This document shows, in pieces, positions 29,198 through 36,728 of a stretch of DNA of 64,000 bases. The notes under the pieces are model-generated. The model ran no database searches. It had not been told where the DNA came from and saw only the letters and a program-made list of their open reading frames with translations. This DNA comes from Kitasatospora sp. NBC_00458. GTDB lineage: Bacteria; Actinomycetota; Actinomycetes; Streptomycetales; Streptomycetaceae. Position 1 is the first letter of the stretch. Every line of letters starts with the position of its first letter. Position numbers and translations under genes: made by a program. The stretch is taken from assembly GCF_036013975.1 (NCBI RefSeq), contig NZ_CP107904.1, positions 3,177,501 through 3,241,500 of the forward strand. The letters are read 5' to 3'.

Positions 29198-32100
29198 CTA
29201 TAGCGTGCCATGCGCCTGTCCGGAGTTCGGCACCGGAAGGCGGGTTGGACGCACCACCGGGTGCCGGGCCCCGGCGGCGGAGGCCCGGAGCACCTCCGTC
29301 CCCGCCCCGCGCCCGGCAACCGGCCCCTCGCCGAGCCCTCCTCCGGAGCCGTCGCCGAAGCCGTCCGCGTCGCCCCCGGTCCGGCGCTCGGCCTCGGCGG
29401 CCGCGTACTGCGGATCCCGGCCCGCCGCCACCAGGGCGCGCAGCCGGTCCAGCCGGGGCCCCGCCGGGCGCGCCGGGCGGCCGTCCTCCGGCCACCGCGC
29501 CAGCAGCAGCGCGAACGCCGCCGACCGGCCGGCGCAGCGGACCAGCAGCCCGTCCGGGTCCGGCAGCCCGGCGGCGGCCCGGACCAGCACCGCCCGGGCC
29601 CTGGCCGGCCGCTCGGCCGCGCAGTGCTCGGCCAGCGCGGCCACGGCGGCGGCCAGCACCTCCGGATCGGTCTCGGTGGCCAGCAGGGTGTCCAGCAGTT
29701 CGCAGCGCAGGGCGTCCGCCACCGGGTCGGCCACCGGACGGGACAGCACCTCGGCGAACGGCCGGCGGACGGCGACGGCCCGGGCCGCGAGCGCGCTGCT
29801 CAACAGCACCCGCAGCTCCAGCCGGGCGGCCGCGCCGTCGACGGCCCCGCCGGCCAGTCGGCGGCCCAGGTAGTCGACGGCCACCGGCCCGGCCAGCGCC
29901 GGGCGCTGGCGCAGCAGCCGGGCCGTCAGCTCGGCGCCCCGCCGGACGGCCGACGGCGAACGGGCGTCCGCCAGCACCCGGAGCGTCCCGGCGACCGGCG
30001 GCCCGGTGACGCTCGGCCCGGTCGGCGGCGGCCCGGTGACGCTCGGCCCCGGGACCGGCCGGAGGGGGCCCGCCGCCGCTTCCGGTCCGTCCAACCGGGC
30101 GGCGAGCGCGGCCAGCACCGGCTCCGGGTCGCTCTCCAGGGCCGGGGCCAGCGCCCGCGCGGTGAGGAAGCCGTCCTCCCCGCGCCGGTAGGCGGCCAGC
30201 GCCGCCGGCAGGTGGGCGGCCCTGGTCCGCGCGTCCCGGACCAGCAGGGCGAGCGCCGCACCGTGCAGGCCCGACTCGTCCTCCCGGGCGAGCAGGGCGA
30301 GCGCGGTGAACCGCAGCAGCTCCGGCCCGGCGCCGCTCGCGTACGGTGCCGCGCGCAGCGCGTGCACGGCGGCGGCGACATGCCGTTCGGGCCGCGGGTC
30401 GTGGCTCCAGCGGTCCACCGCCCGGCAGAGCGCCGAGGGCTCCTCGGCGGCCAGGACGGCGAGCAGCGCGTCCGCCCCGGGGTGCGCGGCGCCGGCCAGC
30501 GCCTCGGTCAACTCGTCCAGCGCCAGGGCGCGGTGGGTGTACAGCAGGTCGTGGACGAGGTCGGCGACGGTGCTGCCGGGGCGGGCGGGCAGCCGGCGCG
30601 GATCGTCGAACCAGGCGCAGAGCAGCGGAAGCACGCCCGCCGGGTCGCCCCGGAGCCGGTCGGCCACCGCGGCGAGGAACCGCCGGTCGGGGCCGTCGGC
30701 GGCCACCAGGCGCCGGTACAGCGCGAGTTCGCGTTCGAGGGGCAGGCCGAGACCGGCCCAGAACGCCGGCCCGAACCGGCCGAGCCCGGAGTCCGGGAGC
30801 TGTTCGAACCCGCCTGCCTCCGCGGCACGTTCGACGATCCGTTCGGCCAACTGTTCCAGCAGCGCCCGGTGTTCGGCCAGGTCGGGGCTGGCGGCGAGAC
30901 CCGCGGTGAGCAACCGCCCGGCCCACCACCCCGGTTCACTGCCGGACGGGCGCAGGTCCAGGGCCCGCCAGATCCGGTGCAGCCACGGGTCCAGCGCCGG
31001 CGCGCCCCAGGTGTCGGCGAGCCGCCGGAGCGCGGCGGCCACCGGGCCGACCCTGCAGCGGGGCACCGTCCGCACCTCCCCGGAGGGGCGGGTGTCCTCG
31101 GCCTCGCCGAGCAGCAGCCGCAGCGCCGCGTCGAGGTCCAGGTGCAGGCCCTGCAGCCAGTCGGCGAACTCGCCGTGCGCGAAGCGGTAGCCCGGCCCGG
31201 CCGGCACGAACAGCCCCTCCGCCAGCACCGCGGCGGCCCAGCCGCCCGCGGCCGGGAAGAGCTCCTCGAACGCCGCCCGGCCCAGTCCGCCCGGCTCCGC
31301 GCCGAGCATCCGCCGGGCCGCCTCGTGCACCCGGCCCGCCACCGCCGCCGCCAGCCGCCGCACCCGCCCGTGCCCGGCCGGGCGGACGGCGCCCCGCCGG
31401 TGGGCCCCCGGCCGACGGGGCCGGCCGTCCTCGACCAGCCGCCGGGCCGCCCGCAGACAGCGCAGGTCGAGGTGCGCGGCGAACAGTTCGCCCCGGCCGG
31501 CGGGCTCCCCGCGCAGCCCCTCCGCCCACAGCTCCCCGGCCAGCCGGACGGCGAGCGGGTGCCGGGCGTCCGCGTCCTCCGGCCACCCCGGCGGCAGCCC
31601 GTACCGGCGGCGGACCCGGTCCGCCGCCTCGGCCGGGAGCGGTCCCAGCCGGCGGACGACCACCCGTACGGCGGGAGCGGCCGCGGTGGCCGAGGCGGCC
31701 GACCCACCGACCGGCCCGGACGCCGCGAGCTCCGGCCCGCCCGCCGGGACCAGGAAGTCCCCCGCGCCGCCCCCCGGTGCCAGCCGCTCCCAGGCCTCCT
31801 CCCCGCAGGCCGTGAGCAGCCGCGCGCCACCGGCCGCCAGCCACCGTGCGGCCGCACGCAGCCAGTCGGCGTCCAGCGGCACCGGCGCCTCCTCCGGCCC
31901 GTCCAGCACCACCAGCAGCGGCCGCCCGGCCGCCGCGCAGAGCGCCGCCACCCCGCCCGGCGCGGGCGGCGGGGTCCCCAGCTCCGCCGCCGCGGCCGCG
32001 AGCGCCCGCTCGACGGCGTCCGCGAGCGAGGTGTCCCCGGCAGCCAGGTCGGCTCCGCGCAGCCAGAGCGTGGGCCGCGGGTGCTCCCCTCCGCCGCGCC

Positions 32101-33097
32101 GGGCGGCCAGGGCCGCCAGTTCGGTGCTCCGTCCCGACCCGGGCGCCCCCACCAGCGCGACGACTCCGGCCCCCGCCCCCGCCGGGCCGCCCGGTCGGGC
32201 CGCACCACCCGCGCCGCCGTCGCTCCCGTCGCCGCCGTCGCTGCCGTCGTGGCCGGGCCACTCCCCCAGCCCGTCCGGCCGGTCCACCCGGTCGGCGGCC
32301 AGACCGGCCACCCGGCCGGGCCCCGCACCGGCCCCGGCCAGCTGGGCCGAGGCCAGCCGGAGCACCCCGGCCAGGTTGAGCGCGCCGCCGTACGCCGGCA
32401 CACCGGCCGCGTTGCGGGCGAGCGCTCCGGCCAGCTCCGTCCCGCCGCCCCCGGTGTCCGCCATGGCCACCGCCACCGGGACGGCGATCGGCGGCCCCGG
32501 CCGGCCGGGGTGACGCAGTGCGGGCGCGACCACCGCGACCACCGTGCCGCTGCGGGCGTCCAGCACCGGCGCACCGGCCGGCACCGCGGCCGCGTCGGCG
32601 GCCGACGGCACGTCGAGCAGCAGGGCGCCGTCGATCGGGTGGAAGCGGTCCGCCCACCCGTAGACGGCCCCGGTGGTCGCGGCCACGCCGCAGCGCAGCA
32701 GTACCGTCCGCCCGTCGGGGCGGCCGTCCGCCCAGACCGGGACGGGCACCAGCAGCACGTCCCCGCCGCCCGCGCCCGGTGCCGCCCCGACCGGCAGCGG
32801 CGGCACCGGGACCCCGCCGACCGTGCCGGTGTGCAGCAGGGCGAGCCCGAGCCCGGGCAGCTCCCGGACGTCGTCCGGGCCGAGGACCCGGGTCTGGCCG
32901 CCCGGGGTGTGCAGGACGATCCGGTCGAGGCCGGCGACGGCCTCGTGGGCGGTGAGGACGGTGCCCTGCGGGTCGAGGACGAAGCCGAGTCCGCGCGGCC
33001 GTCCGTCCCGGTCGCGGATCCGCAGCAGCCGGTGGCCGGGGTCGCCCGCGGCCCCGTCGTCCACCGGCAAGCCCAGGAAACCCAGAAGTCCCGGCAT
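29198..33097 (-). CDS. Large pseudo-protease / P-loop / helical-repeat protein
   Basis: 1299 residues. N-terminal region (about 1-215) reads as a trypsin-like fold: VLTAHEAV (H51), GLGLALLHTG where the family has DLALL (G84 for Asp), and PAGAPVLDARSG where it has SGxPV (A174 for Ser). So only the histidine of the triad remains. After a Gly/Asp linker comes a P-loop domain with Walker A GAPGSGRST (317-325; Arg323 for Lys) and Walker B-like LLVVLDGPEE (395-403). Residues from about 560 to the end are Leu/Ala/Arg-rich helices resembling HEAT/ARM repeats. The order effector-like domain, NTPase, helical repeats is that of STAND/NLR proteins. ATG at 33095-33097 follows GGGAGGG. Function unknown. 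Confidence 0.75.
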   Translation of the reverse strand: MPGLLGFLGLPVDDGAAGDPGHRLLRIRDRDGRPRGLGFVLDPQGTVLTAHEAVAGLDRIVLHTPGGQTRVLGPDDVRELPGLGLALLHTGTVGGVPVPPLPVGAAPGAGGGDVLLVPVPVWADGRPDGRTVLLRCGVAATTGAVYGWADRFHPIDGALLLDVPSAADAAAVPAGAPVLDARSGTVVAVVAPALRHPGRPGPPIAVPVAVAMADTGGGGTELAGALARNAAGVPAYGGALNLAGVLRLASAQLAGAGAGPGRVAGLAADRVDRPDGLGEWPGHDGSDGGDGSDGGAGGAARPGGPAGAGAGVVALVGAPGSGRSTELAALAARRGGGEHPRPTLWLRGADLAAGDTSLADAVERALAAAAAELGTPPPAPGGVAALCAAAGRPLLVVLDGPEEAPVPLDADWLRAAARWLAAGGARLLTACGEEAWERLAPGGGAGDFLVPAGGPELAASGPVGGSAASATAAAPAVRVVVRRLGPLPAEAADRVRRRYGLPPGWPEDADARHPLAVRLAGELWAEGLRGEPAGRGELFAAHLDLRCLRAARRLVEDGRPRRPGAHRRGAVRPAGHGRVRRLAAAVAGRVHEAARRMLGAEPGGLGRAAFEELFPAAGGWAAAVLAEGLFVPAGPGYRFAHGEFADWLQGLHLDLDAALRLLLGEAEDTRPSGEVRTVPRCRVGPVAAALRRLADTWGAPALDPWLHRIWRALDLRPSGSEPGWWAGRLLTAGLAASPDLAEHRALLEQLAERIVERAAEAGGFEQLPDSGLGRFGPAFWAGLGLPLERELALYRRLVAADGPDRRFLAAVADRLRGDPAGVLPLLCAWFDDPRRLPARPGSTVADLVHDLLYTHRALALDELTEALAGAAHPGADALLAVLAAEEPSALCRAVDRWSHDPRPERHVAAAVHALRAAPYASGAGPELLRFTALALLAREDESGLHGAALALLVRDARTRAAHLPAALAAYRRGEDGFLTARALAPALESDPEPVLAALAARLDGPEAAAGPLRPVPGPSVTGPPPTGPSVTGPPVAGTLRVLADARSPSAVRRGAELTARLLRQRPALAGPVAVDYLGRRLAGGAVDGAAARLELRVLLSSALAARAVAVRRPFAEVLSRPVADPVADALRCELLDTLLATETDPEVLAAAVAALAEHCAAERPARARAVLVRAAAGLPDPDGLLVRCAGRSAAFALLLARWPEDGRPARPAGPRLDRLRALVAAGRDPQYAAAEAERRTGGDADGFGDGSGGGLGEGPVAGRGAGTEVLRASAAGARHPVVRPTRLPVPNSGQAHGTL

Positions 33098-33307
33098 TCG
33101 CGCAGCCCTCCCGGCAGGGCCGGCCGGCCCGGGAGTGGACTCGTCGCGGCGGCCTGCTCGCCGCCCGGGAGCCTGCCCGGCGCGGGTGCGGACCGACCGC
33201 GCCCGCGCCGTTCACGACCGCCGTTCACCTCGCGCGCTCCCCCGTGCGGGTGAACTCCGGGGGCTACGGGCCCCTGCTCTCCCCTCCGGCCCGACGCCCG
33301 GAACCCG
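33098..33307. other. Spacer upstream of the pseudo-protease gene
   Basis: About 210 nt between the large protein start and the 12-bp repeats. It is GC-rich and probably carries the promoter of the large gene. I see no gene, hairpin or recognisable promoter element. Confidence 0.3.
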
Positions 33308-33372
33308 TTCGGAGGTCGACTCGGAGGTCCGTTCGGAGGTCGATGCGGAGGTCGATGCGGAGGTCCGTTCGG
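33308..33372. repeat. 12-bp tandem repeats, five units plus a partial
   Basis: Units close to TTCGGAGGTCGA start at 33308, 33320, 33332, 33344 and 33356, each 12 bp, with a partial sixth. Units alternate between GTCGA/TG and GTCCG/TT endings. On the minus strand they would encode a Ser/Thr-rich repeat in a short frame (33212-33412), but that frame has no convincing ribosome-binding site. Confidence 0.85.
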
Positions 33373-33418
33373 TGCCCAGGACGCTCGAAATCCCACCGGG
33401 AACCCCGCCCACCGGAAA

Positions 33419-33449
33419 GGGCCCCGGGAGCCGAAAGCTCCCGGGGCCC
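33419..33449 (-). terminator. truB terminator
   Basis: A perfect 13-bp GC-rich stem (33419-33431 with 33437-33449) and loop CGAAA, 17 nt after the truB stop. It separates truB from the large pseudo-protease gene. Confidence 0.92.
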
Positions 33450-33465
33450 CGCCGTCGGACCCCGC

Positions 33466-34404
33466 TCAGCCCACGAAGACCGCGACCGGCCGGGCCTGGC
33501 CGCCCTTCTCCTCCACCAGCGCGAGGAACCCGCCGTCCGGCCCGAACACCGCGATCGGCCCGTCCACACCCAGCCCGGGCGCCTTCAGCCGGGCACCGTG
33601 CGACAACTGCTTCGCCTGGTCGGCGTCGAGGTCCCAGCGCGGGAAGGCGGCCGCCGCGGCCGCACCGATCGGCAGCACCTCCAGCGGCGCCCCGGCGCCC
33701 TCGGCGCCTCCGGTGACCGCCTCCTCCAGCTGCTCCAGGGTCCGCGCCGACTCCACCCCGTACGGGCCGACCCTGGTGCGCCGCAGCGCGGTCAGGTGCC
33801 CGCCGACGCCGAGCGCGGCGCCGAGGTCACGGGCCAGCGCCCGGATGTAGGTGCCGGAGGAGCACTCCACGGTGACGTCCAGGTCGATCACCGGCGTGCC
33901 GTCCTCGGCGACGGCGGCGCGCTGCTCGTGGACGGTGAAGGAGTGGATCGTGGTGGGCCGGGCGGCGAGCTCGAAGTCCTCGCCCTCGCGCACCCGCGCG
34001 TAGGACCGCTTGCCGTCGATCTTGATCGCGCTGACCTTGGACGGCACCTGCATGATCTCGCCGGTGAGGGCGGCGATCCCGGCGTCGATGTCCTCCCGGC
34101 GCACCGCGTCGGCCGGCGTCGCGGCGGTGACCTCGCCCTCCCGGTCGTCGGTGACGGTGGTCTGGCCGAGCCGGACGGTCGCCTCGTAGGTCTTGGCGGT
34201 GAGCATCAGGTGGCCGAGCAGCCGGGTGGCCCGCTCGACGCCGATCACCAGCACCCCGGTGGCCATCGGGTCGAGGGTGCCGGCGTGGCCGACCTTCCGC
34301 GTCCCGGCCAGCCACCGCAGCTTGGCGACCACCCCGTGCGAGGTGATGCCCTCCGGCTTGTCGACGATGACCAGGCCGTCCGGACCGGTGCCTTTGCGCT
34401 TCAT
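33466..34404 (-). CDS. truB: tRNA pseudouridine(55) synthase
   Basis: TruB makes pseudouridine 55 in the T-loop of tRNAs. The 312-residue protein shows GLVIVDKPEGITSH near the start and the catalytic motif HAGTLDPMATG with nucleophile D45. The central segment SGTYIRALARDLG is also typical, and the C-terminal part is PUA-like. I chose ATG at 34402-34404 (MKRKGTGPDG) because the frame upstream is low-complexity. It lies 161 nt downstream of the NrnA-like gene and is followed by a strong terminator. Confidence 0.96.
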   Translation of the reverse strand: MKRKGTGPDGLVIVDKPEGITSHGVVAKLRWLAGTRKVGHAGTLDPMATGVLVIGVERATRLLGHLMLTAKTYEATVRLGQTTVTDDREGEVTAATPADAVRREDIDAGIAALTGEIMQVPSKVSAIKIDGKRSYARVREGEDFELAARPTTIHSFTVHEQRAAVAEDGTPVIDLDVTVECSSGTYIRALARDLGAALGVGGHLTALRRTRVGPYGVESARTLEQLEEAVTGGAEGAGAPLEVLPIGAAAAAAFPRWDLDADQAKQLSHGARLKAPGLGVDGPIAVFGPDGGFLALVEEKGGQARPVAVFVG

Positions 34405-34565
34405 CGGGTTCTTTCTCTGAGGATGGTCAACTACACGGGACGGCCGCCGGCGCCACGCCGACCGCACCGGTCGCGCGCGCGGGCGCACCGCCCGGCCGCC
34501 GCCGCGGAGCCCCGCCGCACGGCGCCACCGCACCGGTGCACCGCGCGCCGCCCCGCCGCGGCCGG

Positions 34566-35681
34566 CTACACGGGCCGCAGCGCGGCCCGGAACCGCTCCA
34601 CCACGGCGGCGACGTCCTCCCGGACGGAGAAGCCGGCCGCGAAGGTGTGCCCGCCGCCGCCGAGCGCGGTGCAGGCCGCGGCGACGTCCACCGCGCCCTT
34701 GGAGCGGGAGGAGCCGCGCAGCGTGCCGTCCGGGTCCTGCTTGAGCACCAGCGCCACCTCGGCCTCGGCCGGGCGGCGCAGGATGTCGATCAGGCCCTCG
34801 ATCTCCTCGACGGTGACGCTGAACAGCACGAGGTCCTGGTACGGCACCCAGGTCCACACCAGGCCGAGCCCGTCGGCCGCGGCCGGCTCGTAGACGGCCC
34901 GGTCGAGCGCACCGGCCAGCACTTTGAGGTAGCCGAAGGAGGAGGTGTCCCACAGCTGCCGGGAGATCAGGTCCTGCCGGATGCCGGTGGCCAGCAGCCG
35001 GGCGGCGAGTTCGTGGGTGGCGGGCGTGGTCGCCCGGTACCTGAACGAGCCGGTGTCGGTGGCGACCCCGGTGTACACGCAGGTGGCCAGGTCCTGGTCC
35101 AGCTCGACGCCGAGCCGCCGCAGCAGCTCGTCCACCAGGACGGCGGTGGCCGGGGCGCCCGGGTCGATCAGCTGGTGGGTGCCGAAGCCGGGGTTGGAGG
35201 CGTGGTGGTCGAAGACCACCAGCACCGGCGCCGCGAACGCCTTGGCGTGCAGCAGGCCGAGCCGGCTCTCCGCGGCCACGTCGAAGCAGAGCACCAGCTC
35301 CGGGGTGCCGGGCACCTCCGAGGCGGGCACGATCAGCTCCTGGCCGGGCAGGAACGCCAACGACTCGGGCACGACCTGCGGGTCGTCGCCGAAGGAGACC
35401 CGCACCTCCTTGCCGAGGCCGCGCAGCGCCAGCCCGGCGGCCAGGGCCGAACCGAGCGCGTCGCCGTCCGGGCAGATGTGGCAGACCAGGTCGATGGAGC
35501 GGGCCCGCCCGATCTCGGCGACCACCTGCTGCCAGACCAGCTCGAAGCCGCTCTCCTCGGCACGCGGCCCCGGAAGCACCGCGAGGGCACCCTCCACCGT
35601 GTCGGTGGAGGATGCCCCCGTGGCCGTACCGGCCGTGGCCGTACCGGTTGTCGAACCGGCCTCCGCCGGCTCACCCGCCAT
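34566..35681 (-). CDS. DHH/DHHA1 phosphoesterase, NrnA-like
   Basis: A 371-residue enzyme of the NrnA type, which degrades nano-RNAs and dephosphorylates 3'-phosphoadenosine 5'-phosphate, and in some bacteria cleaves pApA. Motif I is CHICPDGDALGS (67-78), the DHH motif is FDHHAS (157-162), and the DHHA1 RNA-binding domain ends with GGGGHTFAAG. The first 40 residues are a Thr/Ala-rich extension not needed by the fold, and a strong hairpin lies in its DNA (see findings). ATG at 35679-35681, 2 nt after the rbfA stop; the rbfA-nrnA order is the usual one. Confidence 0.9.
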   Translation of the reverse strand: MAGEPAEAGSTTGTATAGTATGASSTDTVEGALAVLPGPRAEESGFELVWQQVVAEIGRARSIDLVCHICPDGDALGSALAAGLALRGLGKEVRVSFGDDPQVVPESLAFLPGQELIVPASEVPGTPELVLCFDVAAESRLGLLHAKAFAAPVLVVFDHHASNPGFGTHQLIDPGAPATAVLVDELLRRLGVELDQDLATCVYTGVATDTGSFRYRATTPATHELAARLLATGIRQDLISRQLWDTSSFGYLKVLAGALDRAVYEPAAADGLGLVWTWVPYQDLVLFSVTVEEIEGLIDILRRPAEAEVALVLKQDPDGTLRGSSRSKGAVDVAAACTALGGGGHTFAAGFSVREDVAAVVERFRAALRPV

Positions 35682-35683
35682 GA

Positions 35684-36127
35684 CTACTCGTCCTCGTCGT
35701 CACGCTCGGACGCCGGGACCTTGTACGGGTCCGCGTCTCCGGCGTAGGCCGCGCCCGCGGCGGTGGTGCGCACCGCCGCGTCGATGGCCCGGGCCCGGTC
35801 GAGCAGGTCGTCGATGTTCCGGGCGTTCTCCGGCAGCGCGTCCGCGACGAAGGTCAGCGTCGGGGTGAAACGCACCCCGGTCTGCTTGCCGACCTCGGAG
35901 CGGAGCACGCCCTTGGCGCTCTCCAGCGCGGCGGCCGTGGCCTCGCGCTCGGCGTCGTCACCGTAGACGGTGTAGAAGACGGTGGCCTCGCGAAGGTCAC
36001 CGGTCACCCGCGCGTCGGTGATGGTCACGAACCCCAGACGCGGGTCCTTGACCCGCCGCTCCAGGGTCTGGGCGACGACCACCTGGATGCGGTCGGCGAG
36101 CTTGCGCGCCCTTGCGGTGTCGGTCAC
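35684..36127 (-). CDS. rbfA: Ribosome-binding factor A
   Basis: RbfA assists late 30S maturation near the 16S 5' end. The 147-residue protein has the KH-like core with [36 protein letters not shown] in its first 50 residues, the conserved part of the family, and an acidic tail. The GTG start at 36125-36127 has a perfect AGGAGG upstream; the longer frame from further upstream is not plausible. It lies between ylxP and the NrnA-like gene. Confidence 0.96.
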   Translation of the reverse strand: MTDTARARKLADRIQVVVAQTLERRVKDPRLGFVTITDARVTGDLREATVFYTVYGDDAEREATAAALESAKGVLRSEVGKQTGVRFTPTLTFVADALPENARNIDDLLDRARAIDAAVRTTAAGAAYAGDADPYKVPASERDDEDE

Positions 36128-36280
36128 GTTGCCTCCTCGTGCAGTGGGCCGGGTACTCGGGCATGCTGCGCGCCCGTCGGGGCCCCTGCCCCAAAGTACC
36201 GGCCCGCGCCCAGCCTTGTGGGCGCTCTCGGTCCTGATCTGTGTGAGAACGGCGACTCGCACCGGTCCGCTCCGCAGATC

Positions 36281-36577
36281 TCATTCATCGTCGTCGTTGT
36301 GGTAGCGCCTCCTGGCGGAGAGCAGCTGAACCTCGGGGCGGCCGGCGACCAACCGCTCACAGCTGTCCAGGACCTCGGTGACGTACCCGGCTTCGCCGGA
36401 CACCACCGCGAGGCCGATCTCGGCCCTGCGGTGCAGATCCTGGTTCCCGGTCTCGGCAGCGCACACGCTGTACTTGCGCTGCAGTTCGGCCACGATGGGC
36501 CGCACGATCGACCGCTTCTCCTTGAGCGAGTGGACCTCGCCCAACAGCAGGTCGAAAGTGAGTGTTCCCACGAACAT
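36281..36577 (-). CDS. ylxP: DUF503 family protein
   Basis: A 98-residue protein of the DUF503 (YlxP) family, found beside infB and rbfA across bacteria; its role is undetermined, though the context suggests ribosome assembly or translation. It begins MFVGTLTFDLLLGEVHSLKEKRS, the family signature, followed by the helix IVRPIVAELQRKYSVCAAETG. ATG at 36575-36577. It starts 98 nt downstream of the infB terminator, so it may have its own promoter for the ylxP-rbfA-nrnA-truB run. Confidence 0.9.
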   Translation of the reverse strand: MFVGTLTFDLLLGEVHSLKEKRSIVRPIVAELQRKYSVCAAETGNQDLHRRAEIGLAVVSGEAGYVTEVLDSCERLVAGRPEVQLLSARRRYHNDDDE

Positions 36578-36674
36578 GTGTGACAGGTCTCGCCGACCTG
36601 GAGGCCTCGGGGACAGCCCTGGACCGGGCTGGTGCCGGGGAGTGCCCGGTGTCCCTGGACCCTACACAGCGAGA

Positions 36675-36717
36675 CCGGGGCCGGTCGACGGGAATTCCAC
36701 CCGTCGACCGGCCCCGG
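36675..36717 (-). terminator. infB terminator
   Basis: A perfect 18-bp stem (36675-36692 with 36700-36717) with loop AATTCCA, 12 nt after the infB stop. It ends the rimP-nusA-ylxR-infB transcript. Confidence 0.93.
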
Positions 36718-36728
36718 ACACCACTCGC

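Noticed and set aside
29210..33253. 1347-codon plus-strand frame opposite the pseudo-protease gene
   Set aside because: Arg/Pro/Gly-rich composition without motif. The minus-strand frame has a good ribosome-binding site, recognisable domain traces and a normal hydrophobic pattern.
33212..33412. 66-codon minus-strand frame across the 12-bp repeats
   Set aside because: No ribosome-binding site, composition dictated by the repeats, and no similarity I know; listed only as a repeat.
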